Assembly: GCA_021414005.1 (NCBI GenBank)
Contig: JAIOPH010000019.1
Span: forward strand, 434,001-498,000
Reading direction: 5' to 3'
From: Chthoniobacter sp.
GTDB taxonomy: Bacteria; Verrucomicrobiota; Verrucomicrobiia; Chthoniobacterales; Chthoniobacteraceae
Length of the DNA stretch: 64,000 bases
The position numbers and the translations under genes were made by a program. The notes below the pieces were generated by a model. That model was not told the origin of the DNA. It searched no databases and saw nothing but the letters and a program-made list of their open reading frames with translations. Shown one piece after another: positions 25,687 through 34,110 of the stretch. Each line of letters starts with the position of its first letter. Positions within the stretch are counted from its first letter, which is position 1.

Positions 25687-26334
25687 ATGAACGAAGCCCC
25701 CACCGCTCCCGCCGCACCCGAGCCAAAAAATGGTTGGCTCGAGCCAGCCTGCGCCATCCTCATGGGCGTTGCTTCACTCTCGACGGCGTGGTGTTCGTAC
25801 CAAAACTCGCGCTGGAGCGGGCAAAGCAGCGACCTCGGAACGCACGCGGACAAACTTGAGCGCCAGGCCATCGCGCAGTATGTCGAAGCCCAGCAGATCG
25901 AGAGCGTTCAGGTGCAGGCGTTCATGGAAACGGTCGATGCGCATTTTAGCGGCGACGAAAAGCGCGAGAGGTTCTACGCAGATCGCTTCGGGGCAGAGCT
26001 CAAACCCGCCTACGAAAAGTGGATCGCGCTCAAGCCATTCGAAAACCCGGCGGCGCCGCCGCATCCGTTCACGCCCGACCTGTATGTGCCGCGTTTCCAG
26101 CAGGAGATCCGGGACGCGCAGGCCGAAGCGGCTCGAGCCCAAGCACAATCCAACGCCGAGGGGCAAACCGCTGCCAGCTACCTCAGTAATACCGTGCTCT
26201 TCGCCTCGGTTCTCTTCTTCGCCGGCACGGCGGGCAAGTTTGACCAGCGACATGTGCGCCAGTCCTCGCTCGCCTTTGCCATCGCCCTCTTCCTCTACGC
26301 TGCGATGCGCATGTGCCTGCTGCCTGTGGCCTGA
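25687..26334 (+). CDS. DUF4337-like membrane protein
   Basis: A 215-residue protein with an N-terminal transmembrane segment (EPACAILMGVASLSTAWCSY), a soluble helical middle with long Glu/Ala/Gln-rich helices, and two C-terminal transmembrane segments (YLSNTVLFASVLFFAGTAG and SLAFAIALFLYAAMRMCLL). This architecture resembles the DUF4337 family. The SRWSG motif after the first helix is typical. Function unknown. It lies between the outer-membrane barrel gene and the lipoprotein hydrolase and is part of the first module copy only. Confidence 0.75.
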   Translation: MNEAPTAPAAPEPKNGWLEPACAILMGVASLSTAWCSYQNSRWSGQSSDLGTHADKLERQAIAQYVEAQQIESVQVQAFMETVDAHFSGDEKRERFYADRFGAELKPAYEKWIALKPFENPAAPPHPFTPDLYVPRFQQEIRDAQAEAARAQAQSNAEGQTAASYLSNTVLFASVLFFAGTAGKFDQRHVRQSSLAFAIALFLYAAMRMCLLPVA

Positions 26335-26342
26335 CTTTGACT

Positions 26343-27920
26343 ATGAAAACTTACCCCCTCCTCGCCGCGCTCATCCTCGCCGGATGTGCGCAAGTTTCCA
26401 CGCCTCCCGAAAACCCCGCCGTCGCGCGAAGCATGCGCGAAGCCCGCGGCAAGGCAGCCACACCGGAGGCGCAGGCCGCGCTTTACCTGCAAGCCGCGGC
26501 GACGGCCGCGCCGGGCGTGGGGTCGGGAACGCAGCCCACGCCGGCCCGTGAGACCTACAATGCCTCTGCGGCGGAACTCGCTGTGCTCCTGCGCACCGCC
26601 GACAATGGCCGCCTCTGGAACCATCCGCTGACGGTGACCGCCGACGGCAGCACTTATCGCCTGCGTTTCCAACCAGGCAACAAGCAGGGCGTGTGGGCGC
26701 CCGACTTCTTCAGCTCACTTGTGCTCGCGCGCACCGTTCCCGGGAAGACGATCAAGCATCCCAACCACCAGAAGGGAATCGGCGGCGCGCTCGTCGGCGT
26801 GCGGAAGAAAACGCCGCGCGAACCTTTTGCCCCGCTGGTCGGCGTCACGGCGCCGGTCACGGCCACGCTCGATTTTCAAGGGAACAATGCCACGCTCGCG
26901 CTGCGCGATCCGGGCAAACAGCCGAAGGCCCGCGTGGCTGGCGCCGTGCGGCCGCTCGCGGCTGATTTCTCCGCGCCGCTCGCCTACTATCCATCGGCCA
27001 ACGAAACCATCACCGGCCTGATGGGCGCGCTGCGGGCGGACAAGTTCATGGACACGACGGGGCTGTATATGCTCCAGCCCTACGACCCCGACCGCATCCC
27101 GCTGATCTTTGTCCACGGGCTGATCTCCACGGCACGGATGTGGCGCAATGTGGTCAACGAGATCGAGGCCGATCCGACCTTGCGCGGTAAGTTCCAGTGC
27201 TGGGTCTTTAACTATCCGACCGGGAACCCCGTGGCCTACTCCGCGCTGCGTTTCCGCGAAGATCTGGCGAAAGAGGAGAAGCTCCACGGGTTCCCGCATG
27301 GCTTCGTCCTCGTGGGGCACAGCATGGGAGGGATCGTCTCGCGGATGCAGGCCGTCACGCTCGACCGCGCCGCGTGGGATCGTGAGGTCGGCACTCAGGC
27401 GGAGAAGCTCTTCATGCAGGCACCCGCCGGTGGTCTGATCCAACGTTCGCTCATCTTCAACGCCAACCCGAAGCTCCGGCGCGTGGTCTTCATCTGCACG
27501 CCGCATCGCGGTGCCAATATGGCCGTCAGCAGCATCGGCGAAATCGCCATGCGACTAATCGCCCTGCCCGCCAATCTGACGGGTGCGCTGACGAGTTCCG
27601 TCACCAACTCCCTCGCGGCTTTCACGGGCAGCACCAAGCGCCTGCCGAACAGCATCACGAGCCTCTCACCGAAGAATCCGACCCTGAAGGTGGTGGACAG
27701 CGTGCCGATGCGCGCCCCGCACCACACGATCCTCGGGGACCGCGGCAAAGGCGATTCACCGAACAGCTCCGATGGCATCGTCGCCTACGGCAGTTCGCAT
27801 CTCGATTCCGCGCTCTCACAGAGGATCGTCCCTGGCCCGCACGGCTCGTGCGAACTGCCGGAGACTATCGAAGAACTCAAGCGCCTCCTGCACCTGCACC
27901 TCAAGACCGCCGGTCGCTGA
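26343..27920 (+). CDS. Lipoprotein alpha/beta hydrolase, paralogue A
   Basis: A 525-residue lipoprotein: signal with lipobox LILAGC, a roughly 240-residue N-terminal domain without recognised family, then an alpha/beta hydrolase domain. Catalytic features are IPLIFVHGLISTARMWRNVV (oxyanion region), LVGHSMGGIVSRMQ (GHSMGG nucleophile elbow), VVFICTPHRGANMA and the late DGIVAYGSSHLD and GPHGSCELPETI, giving the acid and histidine. It looks like an esterase or lipase displayed at the outer membrane. The paralogue at 36532-38190 shares the same two-domain plan. Substrate unknown. Confidence 0.88.
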   Translation: MKTYPLLAALILAGCAQVSTPPENPAVARSMREARGKAATPEAQAALYLQAAATAAPGVGSGTQPTPARETYNASAAELAVLLRTADNGRLWNHPLTVTADGSTYRLRFQPGNKQGVWAPDFFSSLVLARTVPGKTIKHPNHQKGIGGALVGVRKKTPREPFAPLVGVTAPVTATLDFQGNNATLALRDPGKQPKARVAGAVRPLAADFSAPLAYYPSANETITGLMGALRADKFMDTTGLYMLQPYDPDRIPLIFVHGLISTARMWRNVVNEIEADPTLRGKFQCWVFNYPTGNPVAYSALRFREDLAKEEKLHGFPHGFVLVGHSMGGIVSRMQAVTLDRAAWDREVGTQAEKLFMQAPAGGLIQRSLIFNANPKLRRVVFICTPHRGANMAVSSIGEIAMRLIALPANLTGALTSSVTNSLAAFTGSTKRLPNSITSLSPKNPTLKVVDSVPMRAPHHTILGDRGKGDSPNSSDGIVAYGSSHLDSALSQRIVPGPHGSCELPETIEELKRLLHLHLKTAGR

Positions 27921-27953
27921 ATCGTCGTCGCTGACCATCCAAACATATACCGA

Positions 27954-28898
27954 ATGAAAACCACCCGCACCCAAACACTCATCGCCGTCACATTCACCAT
28001 GGCCGCGACGGCCTTCGCGCAGCAGAGCGACGAGGAACTCGTCAAGCAGCTCGCGAACCCCGTGGCCTCGCTCATCAGCGTGCCTTTCCAAAGTAACTTC
28101 GACTTCCGCATGGGGCCGCTGGACAAGGGCACGCAATACAAGCTGAACTTCCAGCCGGTCATCCCGTTCTCGCTGAACAGGGACTGGAACCTGATCATCC
28201 GCACCATCGTGCCTTACGTGTCGCAGGAGGATGTGTTCAAGGCACCGCTGCCGCAATTCCCCGGCCTGCCCGGCGGAGTGCCCGACTCGCTGGAGCGCGC
28301 GGCGGAGAAGGCGTTCAACAAAGCGGTGAGGAAACGCTTCCCGAACGACGCGCACCAGGACGGCCTGAGCGACATCGTGCAGAGCTTCTTCTTTTCGCCG
28401 AAGGAACCGGTCTGCGGATGGATCCTCGGCTTCGGCCCAGTGCTGCTTTATCCCACGGCGACGGATGACAAACTCGGCACGGAGAAATGGGCCGCCGGCC
28501 CGACCGCGCTCGCGCTCAAGCAGAACGGCGGCTGGACCTACGGCGTGCTCGGAAATCATCTCTGGAGCTACGCCGGCAACGAAGACCGTCGCAGCGTGAA
28601 CGCGACCTTCGTGCAGCCGTTCATTAGCTATGCGACAAAGACCAAGACGACCTTTGGTCTTAATGCCGAGTCCACCTATGACTGGAATAACAGCCAGTGG
28701 ACCGTGCCGGTGAATGCCACGGTGAGTCAGCTCGTGAAGATCGGGAAGCTACCGGTGCAATTCACGGTCGGCGGACGCTACTACGCCGAAGGTCCGAGCG
28801 GCGCGCCCGAGTGGGGACTGCGCTTCGTCATCACGCCGCTCTTTCCGACGGGCGGCAAATCCGCGTCCGCGCCGGATGGAAAGAGTCTCGCGAAATAG
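27954..28898 (+). CDS. Neuromedin U-like outer-membrane protein, paralogue B
   Basis: A 314-residue paralogue of the 22159 gene: signal peptide, QLANPVASLISVPFQSNFDF, WNLIIRTIVPYVSQEDVF, GLSDIVQSFFFSPKEPVCG, GPVLLYPTATDDKLGTEKW, YDWNNSQWTVPVNATVSQLV and GRYYAEGPSGAPEWGLRFVI followed by TPLFPTGGK. The C-terminus is complete, unlike copy A. The family is a predicted outer-membrane transporter-like barrel; the name neuromedin U is historical and has no link to the hormone. It starts the second module copy. Confidence 0.88.
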   Translation: MKTTRTQTLIAVTFTMAATAFAQQSDEELVKQLANPVASLISVPFQSNFDFRMGPLDKGTQYKLNFQPVIPFSLNRDWNLIIRTIVPYVSQEDVFKAPLPQFPGLPGGVPDSLERAAEKAFNKAVRKRFPNDAHQDGLSDIVQSFFFSPKEPVCGWILGFGPVLLYPTATDDKLGTEKWAAGPTALALKQNGGWTYGVLGNHLWSYAGNEDRRSVNATFVQPFISYATKTKTTFGLNAESTYDWNNSQWTVPVNATVSQLVKIGKLPVQFTVGGRYYAEGPSGAPEWGLRFVITPLFPTGGKSASAPDGKSLAK

Positions 28899-28915
28899 GA
28901 CCACCTTAAAATGAA

Positions 28916-28941
28916 GCGCCTCACCGACATCGGTGCGGCGC
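28916..28941 (+). repeat. 26-bp near-perfect inverted repeat
   Basis: GCGCCTCACCGA (28916-28927) and TCGGTGCGGCGC (28930-28941) are reverse complements with one mismatch, two bases apart. It lies 18 nt after the neuromedin-like stop and also falls inside a possible 11-codon reading frame from 28911. It may terminate transcription before the sulfatase gene or be an operator; no T-tract follows. Confidence 0.6.
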
Positions 28942-29018
28942 TCTAGAAGGGGGGGCGTGGGGACGCAAAGTGTGCTGGCAATAGACCGGGAGAATTTGGT
29001 AACCGTCGAAAACCAACC

Positions 29019-30503
29019 ATGAAATCGAACCGATCCACGCTCCTCCTCGCCACGCTCGCACTGTTCGCGCCCGTCTTGCACGCGGCGGACAGCAAACCGA
29101 ACATCGTTCACATCGTCGCCGACGATCTCGGCTTCAAGGATGTGGGCTTCAACGGCGCGACAGACATCCAGACGCCGAACCTCGACGCGCTCGCGAAAGG
29201 CGGCGCGAAATTCAGCCAGTTCTACGTACAGCCGATGTGTACGCCCACGCGCGCCGCACTGATGACGGGGCGCTATCCCTTCCGCTACGGCTTGCAAACC
29301 ATCGTCATCCCTGGACCCGCCGGTTATGGTCTCGACACGACCGAGTTCCTTTTGCCGCAATGCCTCAAGGACGCGGGCTACGCCACGGCCATCATCGGTA
29401 AATGGCACCTCGGCCACGCCGACACCAAGTTTTGGCCCAAGCAGCGCGGCTTCGACTACCAATACGGCGCGATGATCGGCGAGCTGGACTATTACACGCA
29501 CAGCGACGCCGGAGTGCTCGACTGGTTCCGCAACAACAAGCCGGTGAAGGAAAAGGGCTACACGACCCAGCTCATCGGTGCCGACGCGGTGAAATACATC
29601 AACGGACAGGACGCTAAGAAACCGTTCTATCTGTATCTCACCTTCAACGCGCCGCACACGCCGTATCAAGCGCCGCAGGACTACGTGGATCGCTACAAAT
29701 CCATCGAAGATCCGACCCGCCGCACCTACGCCGGCATGGTCGCCTGTCTCGACGACGAGATCGGCAAAGTTGTCGCCGCGCTCGACAAGAAAGGTCTGCG
29801 CGAAAACACGCTCATTATTTTCCACAGCGACAACGGCGGCACGAAGAACGCCATGTTTGCCGGCCAGATGGCCGACCTATCCAAAACCAAAATCCCCTGC
29901 GACAACGGCCCTTGGCGCGATGGCAAAGGTTCGCTCTTCGAGGGCGGCTGCCGCGTGGTCGCTTGTGCAAACTGGCCGGGTAAAATCAAGCCGCAGACCG
30001 TGGACGGCATCATGCACGCTGTGGACATCTATCCCACGCTCGCCGCGCTCGCCAGCGCGGACACGAAAAAGTGCAAGCCGCTCGACGGCCTCAACGTCTG
30101 GGACACAATCGCTGAGGGCAAACCCTCGCCGCGCAGCGAAGTCATCTATAACGTCGAGCCCTTCCGCGGTGCCGTACGCCAGGGCGATTGGAAGCTCATC
30201 TGGCGCTCCCTCATCCCCACGAGCGTGGACCTCTTCAACCTCGCCGAAGACCCCTACGAGAAAAACAACGTCGCCGCCGCGCACGCCGACAAAGTCGCCG
30301 CCCTTCAGGAGCGCATCAATGCGTTGGGCAAGGAATCCGCCAAGGCGCAGGCCCTCGTCTATGTCGCCGGCGTCGGCCTCGCCCACGGCAAACCGAACAT
30401 GGCTTCCGAGAATGGCAAAAACCCCGTCAAGGCCGACGGTGACGGCCACTCGATCACCGACGACGGCATCGGCGAAACCGAAACCGCCCCCGCCCAGCAT
30501 TAG
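29019..30503 (+). CDS. Secreted arylsulfatase B-like sulfatase
   Basis: A 494-residue sulfatase with a signal peptide (LLATLALFAPVLHAA). Metal motif PNIVHIVADDLGFKDVGF at about 27-44, formylglycine motif CTPTR at 74-78 (PMCTPTRAALMTGRYPFRYG), IIGKWHLGH, and FHSDNGGTKNA supplying late metal ligands. The pattern resembles arylsulfatase B/N-acetylgalactosamine-4-sulfatase-type enzymes, though substrate cannot be inferred safely. It is inserted in the second module copy between the neuromedin-like gene and DUF2092, with a third, partial neuromedin tail just after it. It should need the FGE encoded at 9461. Confidence 0.92.
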   Translation: MKSNRSTLLLATLALFAPVLHAADSKPNIVHIVADDLGFKDVGFNGATDIQTPNLDALAKGGAKFSQFYVQPMCTPTRAALMTGRYPFRYGLQTIVIPGPAGYGLDTTEFLLPQCLKDAGYATAIIGKWHLGHADTKFWPKQRGFDYQYGAMIGELDYYTHSDAGVLDWFRNNKPVKEKGYTTQLIGADAVKYINGQDAKKPFYLYLTFNAPHTPYQAPQDYVDRYKSIEDPTRRTYAGMVACLDDEIGKVVAALDKKGLRENTLIIFHSDNGGTKNAMFAGQMADLSKTKIPCDNGPWRDGKGSLFEGGCRVVACANWPGKIKPQTVDGIMHAVDIYPTLAALASADTKKCKPLDGLNVWDTIAEGKPSPRSEVIYNVEPFRGAVRQGDWKLIWRSLIPTSVDLFNLAEDPYEKNNVAAAHADKVAALQERINALGKESAKAQALVYVAGVGLAHGKPNMASENGKNPVKADGDGHSITDDGIGETETAPAQH

Positions 30504-30540
30504 CTCCAAGCTCGGCAGATGCCGGTGACCTGCCGATGGC

Positions 30541-30644
30541 CCGAGCGTCGCACCGAAGTGGGGTCTGCGCTTCGTCATCACCCCGGTCTTTCCCACCGGC
30601 GGAAAGACGCGCCGACGCCGGACGGCAAGACCGACGTGAAATAA
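30541..30644 (+). pseudogene. Orphan 3' tail of a third neuromedin U-like gene
   Basis: This 104-bp stretch matches the last codons of the 27954 gene: PSVAPKWGLRFVITPVFPTG corresponds to PSGAPEWGLRFVITPLFPTG there. After a 1-nt frameshift it ends APTPDGKTDVK-TAA against SAPDGKSLAK-TAG. Nothing of the rest of the gene precedes it; the sulfatase stop lies 38 bp upstream. It therefore marks a duplication joint. The remaining bases up to 30802 hold nothing I recognise. Confidence 0.8.
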
Positions 30645-30802
30645 ATGCTTTCGCTCCAGCCCGTGCATCGACGAAAAACTTTCGACATTCCCCATGGGGC
30701 AATCGCCGACGCTTCGTGCGGCTTTCTACGATGGGTGCCTTTCCAATGATTCCCCTTGCCGAAAGGCCCAACGCCAAGCCAAACACCAAACCAGCACAAC
30801 CC

Positions 30803-31588
30803 ATGAAACCAAACCTCACCCTCGCCGCCGTCAGCCTCGCGTTCACCACGGTCTTCACACCGCAGGTGCTCGCTGCGGACAAACCCGCTGCGGCGCAGCC
30901 GTCGAAAGGTGATCGAATCCTCCGGCAGGTGTCGGCCAAGCTCGGCGGCGCGCAAAAATTCAGCTTCCAGGCGCATCGCGAGATGGATGCGGCGCTGCTC
31001 CCCGGGAGGATCGTTGCGGAGGACGCATGCATCGGCGTCTCGGTGCAGCGCCCGAACAAGATCGCAGCCCGGTCGGTGAGCGAAAAGGGCGTGCGCCGAT
31101 TCATCGCCGACGGTCGGAGGTTCACGATGGTCGATGAGAAGGTGAATGTGTATGCGACCCTGCCGATGCGGACGACGATTGACGGGCTCGTGGAGCGGCT
31201 TGACGCCGTGTTTGGCTTCACACCGCCGCTCGCGGAATTCATCCTCAGCGATCCCTACCGCCTGGGCTTCCGCCGCGAGGCGCACACCGTCTCCTACGGC
31301 GGGCGAGGCACTTGGTTTGCGGGTTTTTTCCGTCCCATCGAATGTGACCGGCTCGTGCTCACGGGCGACGAGGCGGACGCCGAACTGTGGGTGGCCGTGA
31401 GCGACGGACTGCCGCGCAAGCTGGTGGCCACCTTCAAGCACCTCGACGGCAAGCCGCAGCTCAAGGTGGAATTCTCAAAGTGGAATCTGGCTGCGCCGGT
31501 GACCCCGGCTGACTTCGCCTTCACCCCGCCCAAAGGCGCGCATAAAATCGAAATGGTACCCAGCGCCAAAGTCGGCAAGACCAAGTAA
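30803..31588 (+). CDS. DUF2092 family exported protein, paralogue B
   Basis: A 261-residue paralogue of the 23155 gene. Signal peptide ends near VLAADKP; then DRILRQVSAKLGGAQKFSFQ, CIGVSVQRPNKIAARSVSEK, GVRRFIADGRRFTMVDEKVN, MRTTIDGLVERLDAVFGFTP, PRKLVATFKHLDGKPQLKVE and PADFAFTPPKGAHKIEM. The start at 30803 gives the signal peptide; the open frame upstream runs through the neuromedin tail relic. A LolA-like carrier role is possible on fold grounds only. Order relative to the RAYG and barrel genes is as in copy A. Confidence 0.88.
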   Translation: MKPNLTLAAVSLAFTTVFTPQVLAADKPAAAQPSKGDRILRQVSAKLGGAQKFSFQAHREMDAALLPGRIVAEDACIGVSVQRPNKIAARSVSEKGVRRFIADGRRFTMVDEKVNVYATLPMRTTIDGLVERLDAVFGFTPPLAEFILSDPYRLGFRREAHTVSYGGRGTWFAGFFRPIECDRLVLTGDEADAELWVAVSDGLPRKLVATFKHLDGKPQLKVEFSKWNLAAPVTPADFAFTPPKGAHKIEMVPSAKVGKTK

Positions 31589-31613
31589 CTCCCAACACTT
31601 AACTGCCTATCTT

Positions 31614-32009
31614 ATGAACCTGCTGACTTATCGACTTACTTTGATGACGGGCATCGCCCTGCTCGCCGGCAGCGGCCCCCTGCACGCACGCGCTTACGGT
31701 GTGAGCCGGACCACCGCCGTGGCCAAAGGGCCGAATGGCAACGTGGCCGTCGCCAGCAGGACGACCGTGGCGGGCGGCGGTAGCTATGGCGCCGCGCGCC
31801 GCACTACCGTGGTGGCGGGTGGCAATGGCAATGTGGCCGTCGTGAACCGGACGGCCGTCGTGCGACCGCTCCCATCTGGCTACATTCGGGTCGTCCCGGC
31901 AGGCTATCGGACCGTCTATTACGGCGGCTACAACTGCTACTACGTTGGCAACGTCTATTACCGCGCCGTCTTCTACGAAGGCGAGACGGTCTATGTGGTC
32001 GTGCGCTGA
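31614..32009 (+). CDS. Small exported RAYG protein, paralogue B
   Basis: A 131-residue secreted protein: hydrophobic leader, ARAYGVSRTTAVAKGPNGNV, short valine/glycine repeats (NGNVAVxxRT occurs twice) and the conserved C-terminal block LPSGYIRVVPAGYRTVYYGG, YNCYYVGNVYYRAVFYEG, TVYVVVR. This block aligns closely with the end of the 23946 protein, while the repeat region has diverged. The invariant cysteine in YNC and the tyrosine spacing suggest a small folded C-terminal domain behind a flexible spacer. No named family. Confidence 0.75.
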   Translation: MNLLTYRLTLMTGIALLAGSGPLHARAYGVSRTTAVAKGPNGNVAVASRTTVAGGGSYGAARRTTVVAGGNGNVAVVNRTAVVRPLPSGYIRVVPAGYRTVYYGGYNCYYVGNVYYRAVFYEGETVYVVVR

Positions 32010-32034
32010 AATATCCACCCAACCCCAACCATCC

Positions 32035-33105
32035 ATGAAACCCACCCACCTCCTCACGCTGGCCTTCGCGCCCCTCTCAGCTTTCGCTGGCGAGTCGGAC
32101 AAAAAAGTCGTCACCCCGCCCGCGCCGGCTCCGGACTCGTGGGAATACAAGCTCGCCATGCCCGGCTGGCTCGCCGGAATCAAGGGCGATGTGGGCATTG
32201 GCAATCAGGTTTCTTGGGTCAATGTGAATGTGGACAAGATCATCCACCGCATCGACATGACCGCGTCTTTCCGTGGTGAAGTCCAAAAGGGACGCTGGGG
32301 TGCGCAGGCGGATTTCCTCTACATGAGCCTCTCGGATGGCATCGGCACGGACGGACTGGTCTCGAAGCTCGACTTTCGGATGGATCAAACCGCCACGGAT
32401 TTTGGCGTGAGTTATCGCCTGATCGAGGGGCCGCGCGGCTGGGTGGATGTCCGGGGAGGCTTCCGCTACACGAATATCTTCCAGCGCCTGACGTTGCACC
32501 CGGATGAAGACGCCATTGAGGACGCCAGCGGGCGGCTTGTGGACGCCGCCGCCACGCTCGCAGGGCGTGCGTTGCGCAACGCCGTCGGGCAACTGGTCGA
32601 TGCGAAACTGGCGGCCCTCGCGGGGCGGGCTCCGACTCTGCCCGAGGGGCCGCTCGGAGGCCGCGTGCCGGAGGCGGTGCGCACGCTCATCGAAGCCCGC
32701 ATCGACGCGCGGAAGGCGGAACTGGCCGCCGCCATCGCCTCGAATCTCCAGCCGCGCATCGACGCGGCCAAAGCGAAGCTTACGAAGGAGATCGCAAAGG
32801 TGCTGGCCGACAAACTCGACGCGCGCTACTCCCGCACCGACGACTGGTTCGATCCCTATGTGGGCCTCCGCGCACGCTACAATTTTTGTGAGAAATTCTA
32901 CTTCCTCGCGAAGGCCGATATCGGTGGCTTCGGCGTGGGCTCCGATCTCACCTGGCAGGCTTCCGCCGCGATCGGCTGCCAACTCTCGCGCAATATGTTT
33001 GCCGAGGCCGGCTACCGCTTTCTCGCCGTGGATTACCAGCAGAATGGCTTCACCTACGATGTCCGCAGCCAGGGCGCGGAAGTCACGCTCGGGATCACTT
33101 TCTAA
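32035..33105 (+). CDS. Outer-membrane barrel with helical insert, paralogue B
   Basis: A 356-residue paralogue of the 24460 protein. Shared elements are YKLAMPGWLAGIKGDVGIGN, DFLYMSLSDGIGTDGLVSKL, WVDVRGGFRYTNIFQRL, the helical insert (about residues 155-270, with runs such as ARIDARKAELAAAIASNL), WFDPYVGLRARYNFCEKFYF, ADIGGFGVGSDLTWQASAAI and the end EVTLGITF with terminal Phe. The helical insert differs in sequence from copy A but keeps its length and position. The stop codon directly abuts the GTG start of the L,D-transpeptidase. Confidence 0.8.
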   Translation: MKPTHLLTLAFAPLSAFAGESDKKVVTPPAPAPDSWEYKLAMPGWLAGIKGDVGIGNQVSWVNVNVDKIIHRIDMTASFRGEVQKGRWGAQADFLYMSLSDGIGTDGLVSKLDFRMDQTATDFGVSYRLIEGPRGWVDVRGGFRYTNIFQRLTLHPDEDAIEDASGRLVDAAATLAGRALRNAVGQLVDAKLAALAGRAPTLPEGPLGGRVPEAVRTLIEARIDARKAELAAAIASNLQPRIDAAKAKLTKEIAKVLADKLDARYSRTDDWFDPYVGLRARYNFCEKFYFLAKADIGGFGVGSDLTWQASAAIGCQLSRNMFAEAGYRFLAVDYQQNGFTYDVRSQGAEVTLGITF

Positions 33106-34089
33106 GTGCGGCGCCTTATTCACGTTCTCGCTGCGGCGCTCGCTCTCGCGGTTGCCGTTCACGCACAACAACCGGCGTCCCACACGAAGGGAACGCCGAC
33201 CGGCAAACCGACCGGCCCGCTCAAGCCCGGAGAGTATTGGTGGAACCCGCGCGTCTCGCCAGAGGGACCGGTGGTCTTGCTCGTGAGTCTGCCGCTTCAG
33301 ACAGCGAGCGTGTATCGCAACGGCATCCTCGTGGGACGTTCGTCGGTGAGCACGGGGACAAAGGGCCACAAGACGCCGACGGGCGTTTTCACGATCCTGG
33401 AGAAAAAGGAAAAGCACGCGTCGAACATCTACAAGAATGCGCCGATGCCGAACATGCAGCGGCTCACATGGAGCGGCATCTGCATGCACTCGGGGAATCT
33501 CCCCGGCTATCCCGCGAGCCACGGCTGCATCCGGATGCCCTATGATTTCTCGAAGCTGCTTTTCTCGATCACGCCGCACGGCGGCACGGTGGTCATCGGC
33601 GAGGACGTGAAAACGCAGCCGCACTTCGCGGCCAACCCAGGCGTGATGCTCGCGCCGAAGGATTTCACCCCCGAGATGCTCAAGCCGCTCGCGAATGGCG
33701 AATACCAGTGGAACCCGGAGCGCAGCACCGAAGGGCCGATCACCATCCTCGTGAGCGCGGCAGATCGCGCGCTCTACGTTTATCGCAACGGCCAGCCGAT
33801 CGGTCGCGCAGCGATCGAAGTGCGCGGACGGCTCGGCGATCACGTCTTCACGATGCTGGAAGGCGTGAGCGGCTCCGCGAGTCCCTGGGCACCGGGCCGG
33901 CCCGCGCGGAAATGGATGAGCGTGAGCGGCGGCAACACAGTGCCGCAGGATCTCGCGCCGCGCATCCGCTTCTCGCCGGAATTCGCCGGGAAACTCCACG
34001 ACACGCTCGCGCCGGGTGCGACGATCATCGTCACCGACCAACCCGCTGTGCGCAAAGCGAGCCGCGATTTCACCATCCTCGCGGACTGA
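33106..34089 (+). CDS. Two-module L,D-transpeptidase (YkuD), second module lacking the catalytic Cys
   Basis: A 327-residue exported protein starting at GTG immediately after the previous stop. The first YkuD module (about residues 43-165) has the intact peptidoglycan cross-linking motif ICMHSGNLPGYPASHGCIRM, with His139 and Cys141. The second (about 199-320) restates the opening pattern (YWWNPRVSPEGPVVLLVSLP versus YQWNPERSTEGPITILVSAA, and VYRNGILVGRS versus VYRNGQPIGRA) but has no cysteine at all. So this is an internal duplication in which one copy lost catalysis. It would act on the cell wall or tether proteins to it, fitting the surrounding envelope genes. Confidence 0.9.
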   Translation: MRRLIHVLAAALALAVAVHAQQPASHTKGTPTGKPTGPLKPGEYWWNPRVSPEGPVVLLVSLPLQTASVYRNGILVGRSSVSTGTKGHKTPTGVFTILEKKEKHASNIYKNAPMPNMQRLTWSGICMHSGNLPGYPASHGCIRMPYDFSKLLFSITPHGGTVVIGEDVKTQPHFAANPGVMLAPKDFTPEMLKPLANGEYQWNPERSTEGPITILVSAADRALYVYRNGQPIGRAAIEVRGRLGDHVFTMLEGVSGSASPWAPGRPARKWMSVSGGNTVPQDLAPRIRFSPEFAGKLHDTLAPGATIIVTDQPAVRKASRDFTILAD

Positions 34090-34110
34090 CCCGCGGGAAG
34101 TGCCGACTTT

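Noticed and set aside
28911..28946. An 11-codon leader peptide before the sulfatase
   Set aside because: The frame coincides with an inverted repeat and has no ribosome-binding site; likely accidental.
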